From NCBI GenBank assembly GCA_008638375.1, contig CM018038.1, positions 28,370,753-28,434,752 of the forward strand: a DNA stretch of 64,000 bases. Reading direction: 5' to 3'. The notes under the pieces are model-generated. The model had not been told where the DNA came from, searched no databases, and saw nothing but the letters and a program-made list of their open reading frames with translations. The DNA comes from Nyssa sinensis. Lineage: Eukaryota; Streptophyta; Magnoliopsida; Cornales; Nyssaceae. Shown here piece after piece: positions 36,280 to 47,743 of the stretch (the stretch's first letter is position 1; each line of letters begins with the position of its first letter). The position numbers and the translations under genes are program-made.

Positions 36280-37082
36280 GCCTTGTTTGGACAATTGGAT
36301 AAGAATGTGAGATTAGATAGAATATAGTTGGATCAAATAGGATATAAAATCATGTGTGGTATTGAATATTTTAATCTAGTGTTTTGAACTAAGCCAGACA
36401 AAGAGTTGGATATGTTATTATATCCCATTCTTATGTTTGGGTGTTTACTAGATATAAGGTTCGGATATAAAGTTCGATCTTAAGAAATGATTTTTATGAG
36501 TGTTATTTTATTTTAAAATATATGCATATGAGGTATCTAAAATTAAAATTTTATTCACAAATCAATTACAAAATCTAATAAGTGTAATCACAATATTTTA
36601 GAATGTGATTATATAAATATCATTCATAATATAATTGACTTTCATTTTCGAAATGACTCAAAAAACACCTTGGTTCTTATTTCTAAGAATTATCCAAATC
36701 AATGATCACATGCATGCATATAGATATATATATATATATATAATAGTCTATTTATTGATATGAAAAATACATTAAAAAATTTGGAACTATATAAAAAAAA
36801 ATTGAACAATGAATCAAATAAAAAAACTGATTTTTTAACTTGATTCTTCGATGTCTTCGTCTTTTTATATTACATCGTCGTAAATTTTTTTTTGATGACG
36901 TGTCGTTTTATTTTTATTCTAGTGGGATAAGATAACTCTAATACCGCCACCCTTTGAGATAAGTTATATCCCACATAGGTGGAATATAAATGATTCATGT
37001 GACATAAATATCTAATCCAATAGAATACACCAAACATAAGATTATCCTATTCAACCATCTTATCTCGCCTTCCAAACATGGC
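36280..37082. mobile_element. Small non-autonomous TIR element (Harbinger-like)
   Basis: The left end reads GCCTTGTTTGGACAATTGG, and the reverse complement of the right end reads GCCATGTTTGGAAGGCGAG. Both sides continue with 'ataagat' and 'gga' motifs. The flanking triplets ctt and ttt match imperfectly. 803 bp with no frame. Confidence 0.45.
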
Positions 37083-37225
37083 TTTTAGGACTAGGTCACA
37101 AGAGGATTAAATTCATCGTGAATTCCTTAGTCCCGACATGGATGACTTGTCTTTGATCGGATCGAAATGAGTACTCCGTGTGCCGTAAGTGCCAAAATAC
37201 CCCTAATTACCGAACAAAAGAAAAG

Positions 37226-37684
37226 GTAAATTACACTGACATGTCATGAGGTTTATAATAATTACATTGACCTTTTTTGGAGATTTCTGAAATTGCACTG
37301 ATTTCCTTTACTTTATAAAACAATATACGGATACCACCTTCTAGTCAATTTTTTTTCCTTAAAATGACAAAACTACCCCTTTATATATATTTTTCAATTT
37401 TTTAAATCTTGACCATTTTTTTTTTCATTTTTCAAATAAGTATGGATAAAAACATAAAATTTATTTTTATATAAAATAAAATATGTTATTTATCTTAAAT
37501 TTGTCAAAATTAGAAAAATATAAAAATAAATAAAAGGAACAGTTTCGTCATTTAAAAAAAAAATGATAGGAGAGAAGTATCTGTATATTATTTTGTAAAA
37601 TAGAAAAAATTAATATAATTTCATAAACCTCGTGAATGTCAATATAATTGTCATAAACCTCGTGCAAGATCAGTGTAATTTTAC
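37226..37684. mobile_element. Foldback-type MITE with long terminal inverted repeats
   Basis: The left end GGTAAATTACACTGACATG and the reverse complement of the right end GGTAAAATTACACTGATCT agree, and homology continues inward through 'cgaggtttat', 'acaatt..attgac' and 'tttacaaaataatatac'. Nearly the whole element can fold. The flanking A-rich 9-mers (aaaagaaaa and aaaaaaaaa) could be a decayed 9-bp target duplication. Confidence 0.55.
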
Positions 37685-38348
37685 CAAAAAAAAAAAGAAT
37701 ACTTCCTTTCAGTTCCTTCATTTCCAATTCCTTCTATCCAAACATATAAACATGATAATTGATGTGTAACTTTTTCCTTTGTTGCTGTTTCATCTCTTTT
37801 CAACTCTCGAGTCTCATTGACATTTCATGAGATTTCTAAAATTACATTGACTTTCTCTACTTTACAAAATAATATACAAATACTACAATCCAATCAATTT
37901 TTTTTATTTAAAATGATAAAAGTACCTCTTTATATATTTTTTAAATCTTAACCATTTTTTTTATTTTTTAAATAAATATTGATAAAAATTTATTTTTATA
38001 TAAAATAAAAATATACTATTTATATTAAATTTGTCAAAATTAGAAAAATATAAAAATAAATAAATAAAAAGAACAATTTTGTTATTTAAAAAAAATTGAT
38101 AAAAAAATAGTTTTTATATTATTTTATAAAATAAAAAAATTAGTATAATTTTAAAAATTTTAAAAAAACTAATATAATTATCATAAAATTCATGCAAGTT
38201 GGGTGTAATTTTATGAAAAAAAAAATCCTCATTTCTTCGTACTTCCTTTCATTTCCTTCCTTCCCAATTCCTTCCATCCAAACGGATAAAGATGATAATT
38301 GATGTGTAACTTTTCCCTTCGTTGCTGTTTCATCCCTCTTCAACTCTC
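37226..38348. repeat. Tandem duplication immediately upstream of the HAM gene
   Basis: Two diverged copies, 37226-37808 and 37809-38348, lie head to tail. Both contain the MITE-derived part and then the same non-MITE part: 'acttcctttca', 'atgataattgatgtgtaac' (37752 and 38292), 'gttgctgtttcatc' and 'caactctc'. The offset is exactly 540 bp at the right-hand landmarks and about 580 at the left, where the second copy has lost sequence. The second copy ends 67 bp before the ATG at 38415. Confidence 0.8.
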
Positions 38349-38414
38349 TTTAGTTTCCATCCAATCGCAGTCTTCAGAAAAAGTTGATTACCTTTTCTGA
38401 ATCTTGTACCGCAA

Positions 38415-38712
38415 ATGGGTTCGATAGAGCCACCGACGAGGATAGAAAACGGCTCAACCCCAGCCCACGACGGCGCCCAACACCACCCCGCCGGCGATGA
38501 ACCTCTGCTTCCGGCCACAGATTCCACCGGAGCTCAGCTGGAAAATGACGCATCTAGGAAGAGAAAAGTGGGTATGCTTCCTCTGGAGGTCGGTACTCGT
38601 GTTCTGTGCCGTTGGCGGGACGGAAAGTTTCACGCGGTCAAGGTCATCGAACGGCGAAAAATGCAGTCCGGTGGTCCTAACGATTACGAGTACTATGTGC
38701 ACTACACCGAAT
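38415..38712 (+). CDS. HAM1: HAM-type MYST histone acetyltransferase, exon 1
   Basis: The N-terminal 99 codons plus one base of a plant HAM1/HAM2-like enzyme, the nuclear MYST-family acetyltransferase that acetylates histone H4 (lysine 5 in Arabidopsis). ATG 38415 starts MGSIEPP, in the style of plant orthologs. After a low-complexity leader come KRKVGMLPLEVGTRVLCRWRDG and the first half of the chromo-barrel (Tudor-knot) domain, ending DYEYYVHYTE. A consensus donor GTAAGC starts at 38713 with one base carried over, which joins exon 2 to give the expected phenylalanine. Upstream is a tandem duplication that probably overlaps the promoter. I cannot tell HAM1 from HAM2, so the symbol denotes the family. 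Confidence 0.96.
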
Positions 38713-38848
38713 GTAAGCATCTATAACCTGTCTCTTATTTCCCGGTTTCTGGTTTCAATTTGGATAGTTAGGGTTAGGGTTTATGTACTTTTTTAAAATA
38801 TTTTTATAGCCGTGTTAAATTTTTTAAAGCTTTCTACAAAATTTGGGT

Positions 38849-39239
38849 TATCCGTTTGACTGCTGAAAAAAAACTGATGAAAATAGAAGAAACAAAGAAA
38901 CGGAAAGAAGTTTTGGCTTGCATTTGCAATGAATGAAGGCATGTAGTAATTAAGCCAAATAATGTATTAGGCTCACTTGAATTGAGGTTTTCATATTGTC
39001 TGCAGTATAGGGGGCATTAGGGTTTTCGTTATGGGTTGAACTGGGCTTCTGTTTGTGAACCGAGCTTTGGTTAGCTGATAATGTTCATTACTAAGAGAGA
39101 GTTTAAAGTTTCATTACTAAGAGAAAGTTTACAATTTTGGGCTTTAAAAGAAGAGCTACTATGGGTTATTATTAATCTTACAATGAGAGAGCTTGGAATA
39201 TTGTGGGAGACTTAGGGTTGAGCAGGAAGGGCTATGGTG
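38849..39239 (+). other. HAM intron 1, left unique part
   Basis: No gene or delimited repeat seen. T-rich sequence next to the donor gives way to the LINE remnant. Confidence 0.5.
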
Positions 39240-39943
39240 GATTTGTCAGCAGCGCGAGTAGATGTCAGTGAAGAGGGAGGGAGGGAGGGGAAAAGTTCGG
39301 AGAGAGTGTACCATAGAGGGAATCAAAGTTTGAGGGGTTTATGAGAAGATCAAATGAGGAAGAGGCCTTTGTCAAAATAGAGGAATTGAATGGCAAGGTA
39401 CGCTATAGTATCTATGTTCTAGAAGTCCATAGAGGTGCTGGCAGGAAGGGAGTTGCCATAGCCTTCCGAAAACGAGGTTCTTTGCTCTGCAATGTGGAAA
39501 AGTGGTTGCTGTGATCTTTTGAGCATGTAGATCAAGTAGGCATATGGCCGGAGAACTTGTTGGAATTGGTGATGGGAAACAACCAGCAACGAGAGAATGT
39601 CTCAACTCTCAATCAAATTGAATCATGCAAGGAGAGACTTGAATATCTGAAGAGGTGTTTGGTGGGAAGGGTAGGGTCGATGAATCCTTGAGTTCAGAAG
39701 AGGCGGCGCTTACAGAACTGGGTTGATGTAAGATGGAAGGTTTCAACAGGTGTCGGTGTGATAGACATGCACATGGCATTGTTTTTGTTTGAGTTTCCTT
39801 CAACAGAGGAGGTGACGAGAATCTGGAGAAGAAAGGATTGGCTGTTTGAGAGGCAATCAGTCTCTTGGATTGGTGGGCAGTCATTGGATGTTGTCACAGA
39901 AAAAGGGTTATAGCTAGGAGATCCTCTTTCTCATCTTCTATTT

Positions 39944-40263
39944 GTGATTGTTATGGAAGCTTTGAGCAAAATAATGGATAGAGTGGTTGAGGGTAGCTTA
40001 TTGAAGGGTTTCGGAGTGGGGGGTAGGGGAAGGGAGAGGGTGGAAGTGTCTTACCATTTATTTGTCGATGATACTATATATATATTTTTTGTGTGGAGCG
40101 GAGGACTCCCAACTACATTACGTAAGATGTGTTATTTTATGTTTTGAAGTGGTGTCGGGTCTTAAAGTGAATCCTAGTAAGAATGAGCTTATTTCGGTGG
40201 GGAATGTGGGTGGGGTGGAGGAGTTAGCTTTAAACTTAGATGTAAGGTGGGTTCTTTCCCTTC
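39944..40263 (+). pseudogene. LINE reverse transcriptase palm fragment
   Basis: A catalytic-box fragment of a non-LTR reverse transcriptase within the LINE remnant. The F-V-D-D motif at about 40065-40076 stands where plant L1 elements have FADD. The segment SGLKVNPSKNEL follows, but one base out of frame with the catalytic part. It is interrupted at 40271 by the solo LTR. Confidence 0.7.
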
Positions 40264-40778
40264 TCGATGTTGTAAGCGTCATCGCCAGAAAAGGACCCTC
40301 GGAGGAGACTCGGGATCTGACTGTCCCCTTTCCTAAAGGGGGGAAAGAACGCCTCTAAGATATAAAAATAGAGAAGAGAGAGGAATTGCCAGCTTGTTTT
40401 GGGCAACTAAATAAGTAAACCCGTTATAACCCATGCAAGAATAATACATCATAAAAAGGACAGAAAATGGAAGAAATTACATTGCTTCAGTCCTCGTTAC
40501 AAACCAAACTTCTTGACATGGGTTAAATAAAATGAAAGCACTGAATCTGTGTAAAACTAAAGGCAAACCTGGATCTGAGGGCTAAGATACGAAGTGGGAA
40601 AGTGTTAGGCACCGACCTCGCTCGGTCCAAATGGCTCGGCTTCAAGTGTTCAAATGTAAGGCTCATTCATTGTAAGTAAAATCAGAAATAGGGGAAAAAA
40701 AGAAATGGAAATAAATAATGACAAAAAAATGAAACATAAAGCAAAAAGAAAATAGGCTTTGAAGCCATCTGTTGATTT

Positions 40779-41091
40779 GCTTCTATCAATGGTGATAGAA
40801 GCTGATAGTTTGCTATCCGTCTTATCAAGAGTGATAAGAGATGATAGATCGGGCTTGTGGGCTATGTCACCCACTTTTATCAATGGTGATAGAAAGTAAT
40901 GATTGGTCGATTAAACTAGAAATAAAAGATGAAGAAATAAAACTTGCATAAAGAAAGTAAAGGAAAAGGGAAAAGGGAAAAGGGAAAAAGGAATTTGACT
41001 TGGCCCAAGGGCCTCCTACGTATCCATCCAAAGATGGAATTAAATCACGTAGTTCTCCGGTTTGCTCCCTTCTATCAAGAGTGGTAGAAGG
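40779..41091. repeat. Four related short palindromes (TATCA-N4-TGATA family)
   Basis: Hairpin-forming sequences at 40779-40802 (10-bp perfect stem, loop ATGG), 40821-40838 (7-bp stem, loop AGAG), 40873-40897 (imperfect stem, loop ATGG) and 41068-41091 (10-bp stem with one G.U-type pair, loop AGAG). All share the core TATCA..TGATA or a close variant. They lie between the TATA-like box and the end of the minus-strand solo LTR. Confidence 0.75.
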
Positions 41092-41283
41092 ACTAACCAG
41101 GTAAAGAGACTAGGAAATGTTTAGAAAGCCTACCTTATTTAGTTGTGGATGTCGAGTAGTTCGGCTAGGATTGTTCGGTTCTGAATCGTCACTCGGGCGA
41201 AGTTCCAGCTTGCACTTCTTGACTTAGGACCGTCAACTGGGCAGGGTTTTAGCTTTGAGAGGAAATGAACTTGAGAACTTTCT

Positions 41284-41306
41284 TGAGAGAGAGAGAGAGA
41301 GAGAGC
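41284..41306. repeat. (GA)n microsatellite
   Basis: Uninterrupted GA repeats next to the TATA-like box of the solo LTR. Confidence 0.9.
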
Positions 41307-41879
41307 TCTAGCATGGGGGTTTATTTATAGGCAAAATGTTGAGATTTGATTAAGGGCCCATAATCAACCTCACAAATGGATGGCTAAAATCATATCTTGA
41401 GTGATAATTACATGATTAAATAAATTAGAAAAATCAAATAATTATCCTAGAGAATGAATATTCTAAATAAATGAATTAAAAATAAAATGTGAAAATGCAA
41501 GAACCAATATAATCAATGCCTACATTCATGGACAAATACGAATTAAGAAAAAGAGAGTTTATTCTTAAATAAACTCTAAAAATTGAAATGTCTAGATTCA
41601 ATGAATCTCTCTAAGTGGAAATATTTAGAAACTAGATTTACAAAAACTCTAGAAAAGAAAAGTTACTAATTGTGCACAAATGATGACTATCACTCAAGAT
41701 TACCAAATTGCTCTCAATTTGGTGGAGAATCTCGAAGTTGCCTCCAAGACATGAGAAATGACCAAATTGCCCCTCAAGACATGAACATGTGCCCACTTTG
41801 TCATCAAATGGCTGAAATTACCAAATCACCCCCAAAGGAGTAAAATGATGCAAAAAGTACGAAAATGCCCTCAGGTGAC

Positions 41880-42110
41880 TAAAGAGTCCTATTGAGGGTA
41901 GGATTGTATCAAAATTATCAAAATACCTTCCAAAGGACAAAAAAGTCCTACTAGAGGTAGGACTGTGGCAAAATTATCAAAGTGTAATCCAAAAGGCAGA
42001 AGAGTGCTACAAGAGGTAGGGTTGTGGCAAAAATGCTGAAATATCCCCCAAAGGGTAAAAGAGTCCTACTGGAGGCATGACTCTAGCAAAATTGCCAAGG
42101 TACCCCTATG
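41880..42110. repeat. About 60-bp tandem repeat, four diverged units
   Basis: Units start with AGAGTCCTATTGAGG, AAAAGTCCTACTAGAGG, AGAGTGCTACAAGAGG and AGAGTCCTACTGGAGG at roughly 60-bp steps, each followed by a 'tagcaaaattgccaa'-like stretch. Located in the solo LTR. Confidence 0.8.
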
Positions 42111-43735
42111 AAATGGGAAACGTTTAGAAATTACCAAGGTTGTCCTTGGGGACTGAAAGATGAGCAAAATTATGAGAATACCCTTGGAGTTCAAAAATGT
42201 GTAAATGACCAAATACTCGTGGGGACCAAATTGCGCGTGAAATTACCAAAAAACCCAAGGGTGGGAAATATTTTAGTAATTCATTAGAAATGATGACACT
42301 GCCCTTAATCAAGGAGTTTCTTGAAATATGCAGCAAACATGATCGAAATGCCCGTTAGAAAGCCGCGGAATTAAGGTTTTGCCCTTATACAACCAAGGGT
42401 CACAAAATGAGGTGTCTACAGGTGTATTTGGATTTGCCTCTAAGAGCCTCTTCCAAGGCAAAATTGGCGTGGGATCCTGTGATGGACAAAATTCAGAAGA
42501 GGTTGCAACTTGCAAGGTAGAAAAGACAATATCTCTCCAAGTGCGGCTATCTTATGTTCATAAAAGCATGCTTCGAAGTTTTTCAAAGTACTTCATGTCT
42601 TTATTTCCAATCTTGGCTTTGGTCGAGAAGCGACTGAAAAGAAGAGGAAAGGAGGAATTAAGCTTCCATTGAAGGAGGGAGGGTTGGTGTTGAAGGATTT
42701 GAAGGTGTGGGAAAGAGGCTTCATCTAGTGGAGATTGGTGATAAGTGCCAAGTCTGGGTGTGAGAGGGTGGGAGATGGGTTTCCAAGGAGGTATATGGTT
42801 CGTATGGGTGGACTTTGTAGTTCATTAGGGAGGTGATTTTTTTTTCTCACTTCAATAGGTTTTGTTGTAGGAAATGGGAAATGGTTGGAATTTTGGAGGA
42901 ACATTTAGTGCAGTAATGTTGCCTTGGAGTTTAGATTTCCTCATTTATTTCAGAGTATCATGGATCGAGATGCTTTAGTTGCAGATTTTGTAACATACTA
43001 TGAGTAAGGTTTTTTTTGTACTCCCTGTTTTAGGAGAGGTTTTCAAGATCAGGAGATGGACGAGGCTGTCAGCTTGATGCAACTTCTTCACAAGCACACG
43101 ATAGTGGTGGATAAGGACTGCTTGAGTTGTGTTGGGGGGGTTGGGGAGGGGGTTAGATTTTCTGTGAGATCCTTTTACATGGTGCTTACGAGAAGGGGAG
43201 AGAAACTTTTTTGGAAGGCGATTTGACATACTAAAGCTCCTACAAAGGTGGCTTCTTTTTCTTGGTTTGTTGCTTGGGGGGTAGTATCGATGATGGGCAA
43301 TCTTCAAAAGAGGGTTTTAGGTTGGCTAATCGGTGCTATATGTGCTAGGAGGAGGAAGAGACCACCAGTCACTTATTCCTTCATTGTGCAGTTGCAAGGG
43401 ATTTATGAAGTCTTCTTTTTCCATGTTTTGCTATTTTTGGATTTTTCTTGAACAGTCTTGGACTTGTTCAAAGGGTTGGAGGGCCTCGTGTAAAGAGTAG
43501 TGTTAGGAAAACTTGGAATATTACGCCGCTTTATCTTTTTTTGGTGCATTTGGCACGAACGAAAGAGTAGATTTTTTTTGAAGGGATTGAATCATTTCCT
43601 AATAGATTGAAAGTTGGTTTTTTAAGATCTTTATACTTTTGGATTTTAGAATCTTATCTTTCTCGTATTGATTTTTTTATAGAGTTTTTTTGGGGACTTG
43701 AAACTCTAATTGGAGCTCTTGCCTTAACTAAGAAA

Positions 43736-44230
43736 AAAAATATAGGTTTTGCATGAACAATTGTGGAGACTGTATAGTGGAGGAGGCTCTAGATGTTAAG
43801 AGAATAGAAAATGGGATACTAGCTGTAAAGTTTGTGTTAGGCGAAGAGAAAACTAATGTTACTCCAGATATGCAACCCAAATGGTATGAAATTGTAACGA
43901 CAAAGGATATATTGGAGTGGATCTGATCATAGTTTGATTGATTTTTCTCTTGATGCGAGGGTGAATTGAACAACATGTGAGGATTGTGAATTTATGAAAA
44001 GTGTTGACTGATTGTGTTAAAGAAGGTTGGGGAATCGAAAGGGATTACCTGTCATCCATGAAAACTTGGTTGCAAAAATGATGTACTGAGTGGTAGGTTG
44101 TGAAGAATGCGAACATCACAAAGTTAGGTAAGGATTTAAGGATGAGAATTTTTTCAAAGATACATGTTCAATCAGAGAAAAATAACCGGAAAAGCATATG
44201 TGGGGTTTTAATCTAGATAAAATTATGTGC
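43736..44230. other. Intron 1 spacer, possibly another LINE scrap
   Basis: Near 43790-43900 one plus-strand frame reads KRIENGILAVKF..LGEE, faintly like the endonuclease domain of plant LINEs. Too short and degenerate to call. Confidence 0.3.
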
Positions 44231-45577
44231 TTTATAAATTAGGTACAGAGAATGGGAAGAAAGAGTATATTATAATGATGCAAAAGGAAAGTAAAGTCTC
44301 AGATGTGTTTGCATTGAACATGTGGATTGGAGGTTTTAAGTGGAGGAGGTTGAGGTTCGAGGAATATGGATGAGTTATTTTTGCTCCATAGCCACGCTTT
44401 GTGCAGCCTATCCCCTGGTGTTTGAAATTTGAACCCTCTGACCTTAGCAATAATGTTGGGGGTCGATGATCGACAACTGGTCCCCTCCACCCCTCTTAGT
44501 CCGACGACATTGCCTTGATCTCACATGCCTAGAACAGCATGGTTCCCCGTCAACCCTGTTCTTACTCTCCTCACCATTGCCGCAATACTTCGGAATGATC
44601 CTCCTCCATGCATAAAGCTCCAAATTCCGACTAGACAGGGCTTATAAACTGCCACACCCCAACTTTAATTCGAACACTGGTTGAAATTTCCTCCATAGTA
44701 GCACTGACCAAGAGTCTCACCCATCTGAGCTGTTTCCTCCCAGCCGTAGCCTCATCAACCTTAACAAAACCTCCATAGCGTTCACCCAACACCCTAAAAA
44801 CCTTATCAGTCCACAGGAAACTAGTAAGCCCATGAATCTCACCTAAATCATCATTTTCTCCACTAATTTCTCACAACCACTTGCCACCGACCATGGATTA
44901 ATAACCACCGGCATCCTATCGAACACCTAGTCTTTCCTCTCCAGAACTCAATTTGCCTCCTCTTTGGACGGAAACTCAAATATGAACCATGCACCATTCA
45001 TATCCAACACTGCATATTCTCCAATCTTTCACCACATGATCCTAGATTCACTCTTACAATTTCCTAAGCCTCTCCTGAGCTCAAGTCCACCACGGCCAAC
45101 CCTTAAGCATCGTAACCTTTATAAACGTTCCCCTACATTTTCGAGCTCTCATGGGTTTGCACAGTCCTAATCTTTGAAACGCTTGAACCATGGCCAACCA
45201 TCCCCCTCTCCTACCATCCTCAGGCAAAAATATGCTCCAAGTTGACCTTCCTGACGCTACTTCTGCCCATATGAATCTCCTTTTATCATTCAACCCACAC
45301 CATAACTTCAAGCTTCTGTTTCTCCCATGGATCTCCAATGAGAATGACACCCATCGTTTCCCTTTTGAGACCTCCAATGTGCAACACTACCACTCCAACT
45401 CTCTGATCTCGTAACGCATAGCCTTCTCACCACGTTAAACCCTCTTTTGATGATTTGGTACAACTTGCCATGTTCATTCCCTTCGTCGGTAATGTCGAAG
45501 GACTTATGGTCGATTTGAGAGAACATCACATTTCAATTAGCCTCAGGGAACCCAATCTCAATCTTCGCTGTGGCCAT
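44231..45577 (-). pseudogene. LINE ORF1 remnant on the minus strand
   Basis: Minus-strand similarity to the ORF1 (DUF4283-type RNA-binding) protein of plant L1 elements. It starts at ATG 45577 (MATAKIEIGFPEAN, then a stop) and moves through several frames. The clearest open piece is 45377-45081 with RNRSLKLWCGLNDKRRFIW and RRGGWLAMVQAFQRLGL. Then come EANWVL, a DRMPVV-like segment and, near 44640, LVWSEFGALCMEEDHSEVLR in pieces. Multiple stops and frameshifts. It lies in HAM intron 1 in the opposite orientation to the first LINE, and differs enough in sequence to be another copy or subfamily. Confidence 0.7.
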
Positions 45578-45599
45578 CTTAGGAATACCTCTCCTTATT

Positions 45600-47329
45600 A
45601 GGTTGTGGTAGTCTCCTTACATAGTGCATTGAGTCCACTTCAAACCCTTCATCATGACCTAAGCTTCTCAATTCCCTAGTCTAAGTATCATGCACCATAA
45701 ATCGGACTTAAGTTTAATGGCCAAGTGATCTTTAGGGTGGTTCCCTTTTGTTGGTCTAGTCTTTATGGTGCACTATAGTTGGTCAAGTCAATCTTGACTC
45801 CCTAACTTAGAAAGGTTTATTCCTCTATGGCAAGTTCCCCACAAACATACCTCACCCCACATCTTAATGGTTGCCCAAGGCTGGGGGTAGACCTTGAGAG
45901 GCTCTTGTAGCCCAGTGCGCAGCTATGGTATGACGATCGTGCCATAATTCCTATCACGGGGTTCTTAGGGTTATGTGGCATAGTGGCTAAAGTATTGAGC
46001 GTGCTAGGATGTACCTCAAACAATCGCTTTACGCATTGTATACTTTGGCCGTTCTAAAATGAGAGAGATGCTACAACTTTGTACAACCTTTTATTGGGAT
46101 ATGCGACTCCTTGACTGCGTTTCCTTCTGACCCTAATTATCCGACATGTATCTCGATTCTCAACTACTATAAATAGTGGGTCCAAATCCTGAAATGACAT
46201 ATACAATTGTTGTCAATTATTGGGAGAGAATATTTTGATATCAGTGTCGAATGGTCATTCTCAAGGATTTTTGCACCACACTCGTACCTCTACGCTACTC
46301 TCTCTCACTAGATTGCTTGCCTGTACTTCTCCCTGCCACATCACCTTGAGATCCTTTTATTGTTTGGCATGTAATTTCTACACTTGTATGAACACTCTCT
46401 CATCACTTCGACACCATCCACAATCTTCATCGATCATTTGATACTGAGAAAGTTATGTTTTTAGTTTTTTTTCCCATCTTTTTCTTAAACTTTTTGTCGT
46501 AATTTTATTATATTTTTAAATATAATCCCCAAGGAGTTTGTACTTCCACTGAAAGGGTCTTTATTTTCTTATCCATTTTTACTCCTTATGTCATGGGTAT
46601 GTCCAAAATGGATCTATCTATGCTTATCCATGTACCGTTTGTGTTCCATGTCTCTCATGGTCATGTACTTTGAACATTGTTTGAAAATTGAGAATTGGAA
46701 TATAAGGGCAGATTGTCAGAAAAATTTTCAATTCATTATTGTTGACCTCGACTCTTCTTCAATAGTGGTGGAGGAAATGGTGGTTGAATTGTTTTATTTC
46801 TTTTCTTCTTCTTTATTAATTTTTTCCTTTACAAATTCTTTAAACTAAATTTAGACTTCTTTCTTTCTTTCTTGCCCCTTCTTCCTACCTTTTCTGACTA
46901 TATACATTTTTGAGTCTGACCTTTCGTATAATGATTGGTTGGTAGTTTTCAATTAGGTTTCTTGGCTAGTGAAATTCTTCCTTCGGGCATTCCTTGTGTC
47001 TGTTCTGTCTTTTTTTTTTGAACACACATTTTTTGCTGTGGTGCTAATGTTGAATGTGCATATTTCCCTCAATGTTATCTTTTCATGAATTGTAACTGTG
47101 TAACAATTATATATATATATATATATATATTTGTATATTAGTAATGTTCATATTCTTTGTGCCATGGTCTGTTGTTGCCCAGGAAAGGGGTTGGCATACT
47201 GTTGTCAAATTTGCTACGCAATTTGATTTTATGGTGTGTGATACTTGTATAATTAGCCTTGTAGTATCGTTTATAATTTTTTGATTTTCTGGCTTAAACT
47301 CTGTGTGCTTACCTTTTTTTTGGTGACAG
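45600..47329 (+). other. HAM intron 1, right part
   Basis: No gene is seen. A (TA)n tract lies at 47110-47130 and a T-rich region runs up to the exon 2 acceptor. Reading frames of 60-90 codons here have no recognisable domains. Confidence 0.5.
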
Positions 47330-47418
47330 TCAATAGGAGGCTTGATGAATGGGTTAAACTTGAACAACTTGATCTTGATTCAGTAGAGACTGTTGTAGAT
47401 GAGAAGGTGGAGGACAAG
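47330..47418 (+). CDS. HAM1: HAM-type MYST histone acetyltransferase, exon 2
   Basis: 89 bases: two bases complete the split codon, then 29 codons starting NRRLDEWVKLEQLDLDSVE and ending VEDK. This completes the chromo-barrel domain and matches the expected ortholog sequence without a gap. Acceptor 'gacag' ends at 47329 and donor GTAATG starts at 47419. The intron before it is 8617 bp, very long for a plant gene, and is filled with LINE and LTR remnants. Confidence 0.96.
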
Positions 47419-47743
47419 GTAATGTTAATGTTTCTTCCTTGAAGCTTTGAATTATTCAAGTAATATTGTGATTACACCTCTATCCAGTATGTTGAAGTTC
47501 AGAAATAGAGGTTCTCTTGAATTCTACATCTCTGCCGTGTTGCCTTGTTTTGCTATGGTGTTTGGGTTCTTTGGGAAAAGTTTCTTGCTTTTGGGATGTT
47601 CATATCAAAACTCCGTTGGATGTTTTTCTCATTTATATTTGTGTATTTTTTACCAATACCTCGCTCTTGCCATATTTTATTTATTAAACAACATTCTCTA
47701 TTTGTGCTTATTGGAAGAATTTTTTCAACCTTGAGGTTTTCAG

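Larger units (their letters stand above)
40271..42420 (-). mobile_element. Solo LTR (2.15 kb) inserted in the LINE
   Basis: On the minus strand it starts TGTAGACACCTC and ends CGCTTACA, giving TGTA..TACA ends. The flanking 5-mers GATGT (40266-40270) and GGTGT (42421-42425) match at 4 of 5. Removing the block and one flank lets the LINE protein pattern run on to YLDLPLRA, which supports these exact limits. A minus-strand TATA-like CTATAAATAAAC (41320-41331) is followed by a CT-rich (GA on plus) tract, as in an LTR promoter. No coding domains, primer-binding site or polypurine tract. Confidence 0.7.
39240..43735 (+). mobile_element. L1-type LINE remnant, internally deleted and split by a solo LTR
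   Basis: Plus-strand similarity, broken by stops and frame changes. 39363-39906 resembles the DUF4283-type ORF1 of plant LINEs (LKRCLVGR, then LFLFEFPSTEEV). At about 39910 it jumps to the middle of reverse transcriptase (GDPLSHLLFVIVMEAL, then LFVDDT in place of the usual FADDT, then SGLKVNPSKNEL), so endonuclease and early reverse transcriptase are deleted. Similarity resumes after the solo LTR at 42421 (WKRQYLSK, EGGLVLKDLKVW) and ends with a zf-RVT-like segment near 43330-43600 (HLFLHCAVARDLW). No functional protein can be made. Confidence 0.75.
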
